This document shows positions 30,547 to 32,140 of a stretch of 32,140 nt of DNA, in pieces; within the stretch, counting starts at the first letter, position 1, and the number at the start of each line of letters is the position of its first letter. The stretch is from assembly GCF_944387245.1 (NCBI RefSeq), contig NZ_CALXEE010000021.1:1-32140 (forward strand), given 5' to 3'. The translations under genes were made by a program, and so were the position numbers. The notes beneath the pieces were generated by a model. That model made no database searches. It saw nothing but the letters and a program-made list of their open reading frames with translations, and was not told the DNA's origin. The stretch comes from an uncultured Intestinimonas sp. (lineage in GTDB: Bacteria > Bacillota > Clostridia > Oscillospirales > Oscillospiraceae).

Positions 30547-32140
30547 ATGCCCATTACCGATCTGCTGGAGCGCAACAGCAAGCTCTATGGTGATGAGATC
30601 GCCCTGGTGGAGATCAACCCCGAGGTCCACGAGAAGCAGCGGGTGACCTGGAAGGAGTACGCCCTGATCCAGCCCACCTCCTCCGTCCCCTACCGCCGGG
30701 AGATCACCTGGTCGGTCTTTGACGAGAAGGCCAACCGGGTGGCCAATCTGCTCCTGGGCCGGGGCATCCGGAAAGGCCAGAAGGTGGCCATCCTCCTGAT
30801 GAACTGCCTGGAATGGCTGCCCATCTATTTCGGCATTTTAAAGACGGGGGCGGTGGCCGTCCCCCTGAACTTCCGCTATACCGCCGAGGAGATCGACTAC
30901 TGCGTCAAGCTGGCCAACGCCGACGTGCTCTTCTTCGGCCCCGAGTTCATCGGCCGGGTGGAGGACATCGCCGACGACCTGGGCCGGGAGCGGCTCCTCT
31001 TCTTCGTGGGGGACAGCTGCCCCTCCTTCGCCGAGGACTACCACCGGGCGGCGGCCAACTGTTCCAGCGTGGCCCCCAAGGTCCTCATCGACGACGAGGA
31101 CGAGGGCGCCATCTACTACTCCTCCGGCACCACCGGCTTCCCCAAGGCCATCCTCCTGCGGCACAACGCCCTCCTCCAGGCCGCCCGCATGGAGGCCATC
31201 CACCACAAGACCACCCATGAGGACGTCTTTTTGTGCATCCCGCCCCTCTACCACACCGGCGCCAAGATGCACTGGTTCGGCTCCCTCTTCACCGGCGGCA
31301 AGGCCGTCCTCCTGAAGGGCAACTCCCCCGAGGCCATCTTCCACGCCATCTCCCAGGAGGGGTGTACCATCGTGTGGCTGCTGGTGCCCTGGTGCCAGGA
31401 CATCCTGGCCGCCCTGGACCGGGGAGTCCTCCAGCTGCCCAATTACCGGCTCAGCCAGTGGCGGCTCATGCACATCGGCGCCCAGCCGGTGCCCCCCAGC
31501 CTCATCAAGCACTGGGTGCGCTACTTCCCCAACCACAAGTACGACACCAACTACGGCCTCTCCGAGTCCACCGGCCCGGGCTGTGTCCACCTGGGATTGG
31601 ACAACATCGAAAAGGTGGGGGCCATCGGCGTCCCCGGCTACGGCTGGCAGGCCAAGATTGTGGACGAGAACGGCGCTGAGGTGGAACAGGGTCAGGTGGG
31701 CGAGCTGTGCGTGAAGGGGCCCGGCGTCATGGTGTGCTATTACCACGACCCCAAGGCCACCGCCGAGGTCCTCCACGACGGCTGGCTCCACACCGGCGAC
31801 ATGGCCCGCCAGGACGAGGAGGGCTTCTACTACCTGGTGGACCGGAAAAAGGACGTCATCATCTCCGGCGGCGAGAATCTCTACCCGGTGCAGATCGAGG
31901 ACTTCCTCTCCGCCCACCCCAAGGTCCACGACGTGGCCGTCATCGGCCTGCCCGACCGGCGGCTGGGTGAGATCGCCGCCGCCATCATCCAAGTCAAGGA
32001 GGGGGAGACCTGCACCGAGGAGGAGATCAACCGCTTCTGCAACGAGCTGCCCCGGTACAAGCGCCCCCGGAAGATCATCTTCGCCCCCGTCCCCCGCAAC
32101 GCCACCGGCAAGATCGAAAAGCCCAGGCTCCGGGAGCAGT
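30547..32140 (+). CDS. AMP-dependent acyl-CoA synthetase (runs off the right edge)
   Basis: At least 531 residues, no stop before the window end; the C-terminus is missing but probably only a few residues. An adenylate-forming enzyme: substrate acid plus ATP gives an acyl-AMP, then CoA thioester. Motifs in order are YYSSGTTGFPKA (~195), YGLSESTG (~337), GWLHTGDMA (~414), DRKKDVIISGGENLYPVQIE (~435-454) and RNATGKIEK (~518), including the catalytic Lys near the end. An unusual segment of about 15 residues (near 38-52) separates VTWKEY from ITWSVFDEKANRVANLLL, giving a doubled strand-turn motif. ATG 30547 has AAAGGA upstream. Divergent from the iorAB operon. Substrate unknown; an aryl or branched acid is a reasonable guess from neighbours. 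Confidence 0.88.
   Translation, partial: MPITDLLERNSKLYGDEIALVEINPEVHEKQRVTWKEYALIQPTSSVPYRREITWSVFDEKANRVANLLLGRGIRKGQKVAILLMNCLEWLPIYFGILKTGAVAVPLNFRYTAEEIDYCVKLANADVLFFGPEFIGRVEDIADDLGRERLLFFVGDSCPSFAEDYHRAAANCSSVAPKVLIDDEDEGAIYYSSGTTGFPKAILLRHNALLQAARMEAIHHKTTHEDVFLCIPPLYHTGAKMHWFGSLFTGGKAVLLKGNSPEAIFHAISQEGCTIVWLLVPWCQDILAALDRGVLQLPNYRLSQWRLMHIGAQPVPPSLIKHWVRYFPNHKYDTNYGLSESTGPGCVHLGLDNIEKVGAIGVPGYGWQAKIVDENGAEVEQGQVGELCVKGPGVMVCYYHDPKATAEVLHDGWLHTGDMARQDEEGFYYLVDRKKDVIISGGENLYPVQIEDFLSAHPKVHDVAVIGLPDRRLGEIAAAIIQVKEGETCTEEEINRFCNELPRYKRPRKIIFAPVPRNATGKIEKPRLREQ

Overview
The window looks like chromosome from a G+C-rich gut Firmicute of the Oscillospiraceae, close to Intestinimonas, Flavonifractor or Lawsonibacter. 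Supporting signs are strong G/C preference at third codon positions, clear AGGAGG-type ribosome binding sites, Gram-positive lipoprotein and S-layer signals, and the gene set itself: fructosamine degradation, IorAB with a PaaK-type ligase, LIV transport, a split MetH and Pta. The genus is an inference. No rRNA, tRNA, CRISPR array, transposase or prophage gene was seen.

Left part (1-5435). Two tandem copies of a broken lepA 5' end, each with its own ribosome binding site, are joined by a hairpin-rich spacer and lie downstream of an XRE-family regulator. Divergent to the regulator is pta (phosphate acetyltransferase), then a small membrane-anchored protein of unknown function. A large secreted protein with S-layer homology domains follows on the minus strand.

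Methionine block (5469-9410, minus). metF, a free-standing cobalamin-dependent methionine synthase activation domain and a short metH form one operon. metH lacks its own reactivation domain, so the three genes complete the methyl-transfer branch together. A divergent PAP2 phosphatase faces a palindrome lying on the metF promoter.

Branched-chain amino-acid transport (10095-15103, minus). This is a complete livJ-H-M-G-F ABC system with a strong promoter. A TetR regulator (15451-16068) is divergent from a YczE/YitT-like membrane protein (16368-17090), whose promoter is followed by a candidate TetR operator.

Fructosamine block (17181-25694). Two overlapping GntR/UTRA regulators (minus) are divergent from a long plus-strand operon. 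The operon holds a PotABCD-type ABC transporter, then frlB (deglycase), frlC (3-epimerase) and frlD (6-kinase). The likely flow is import of fructoselysine or a similar Amadori product, phosphorylation, and cleavage to glucose-6-phosphate and an amine, with FrlC feeding in the psicose epimer. A shared motif occurs three times in the divergent intergenic region and is the best operator candidate. The PotD-like binding protein appears to have lost most of the acidic residues that bind polyamines, which fits a changed ligand.

Right part (25772-32140). A YerC/TrpR-like regulator, iorA and iorB (indolepyruvate:ferredoxin oxidoreductase) form a tightly packed minus-strand group, followed by a PaaK-type arylacetate-CoA ligase and a double-ACT protein. 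Together they suggest aromatic 2-oxoacid / aryl-CoA metabolism. A divergent acyl-CoA synthetase runs off the right edge.
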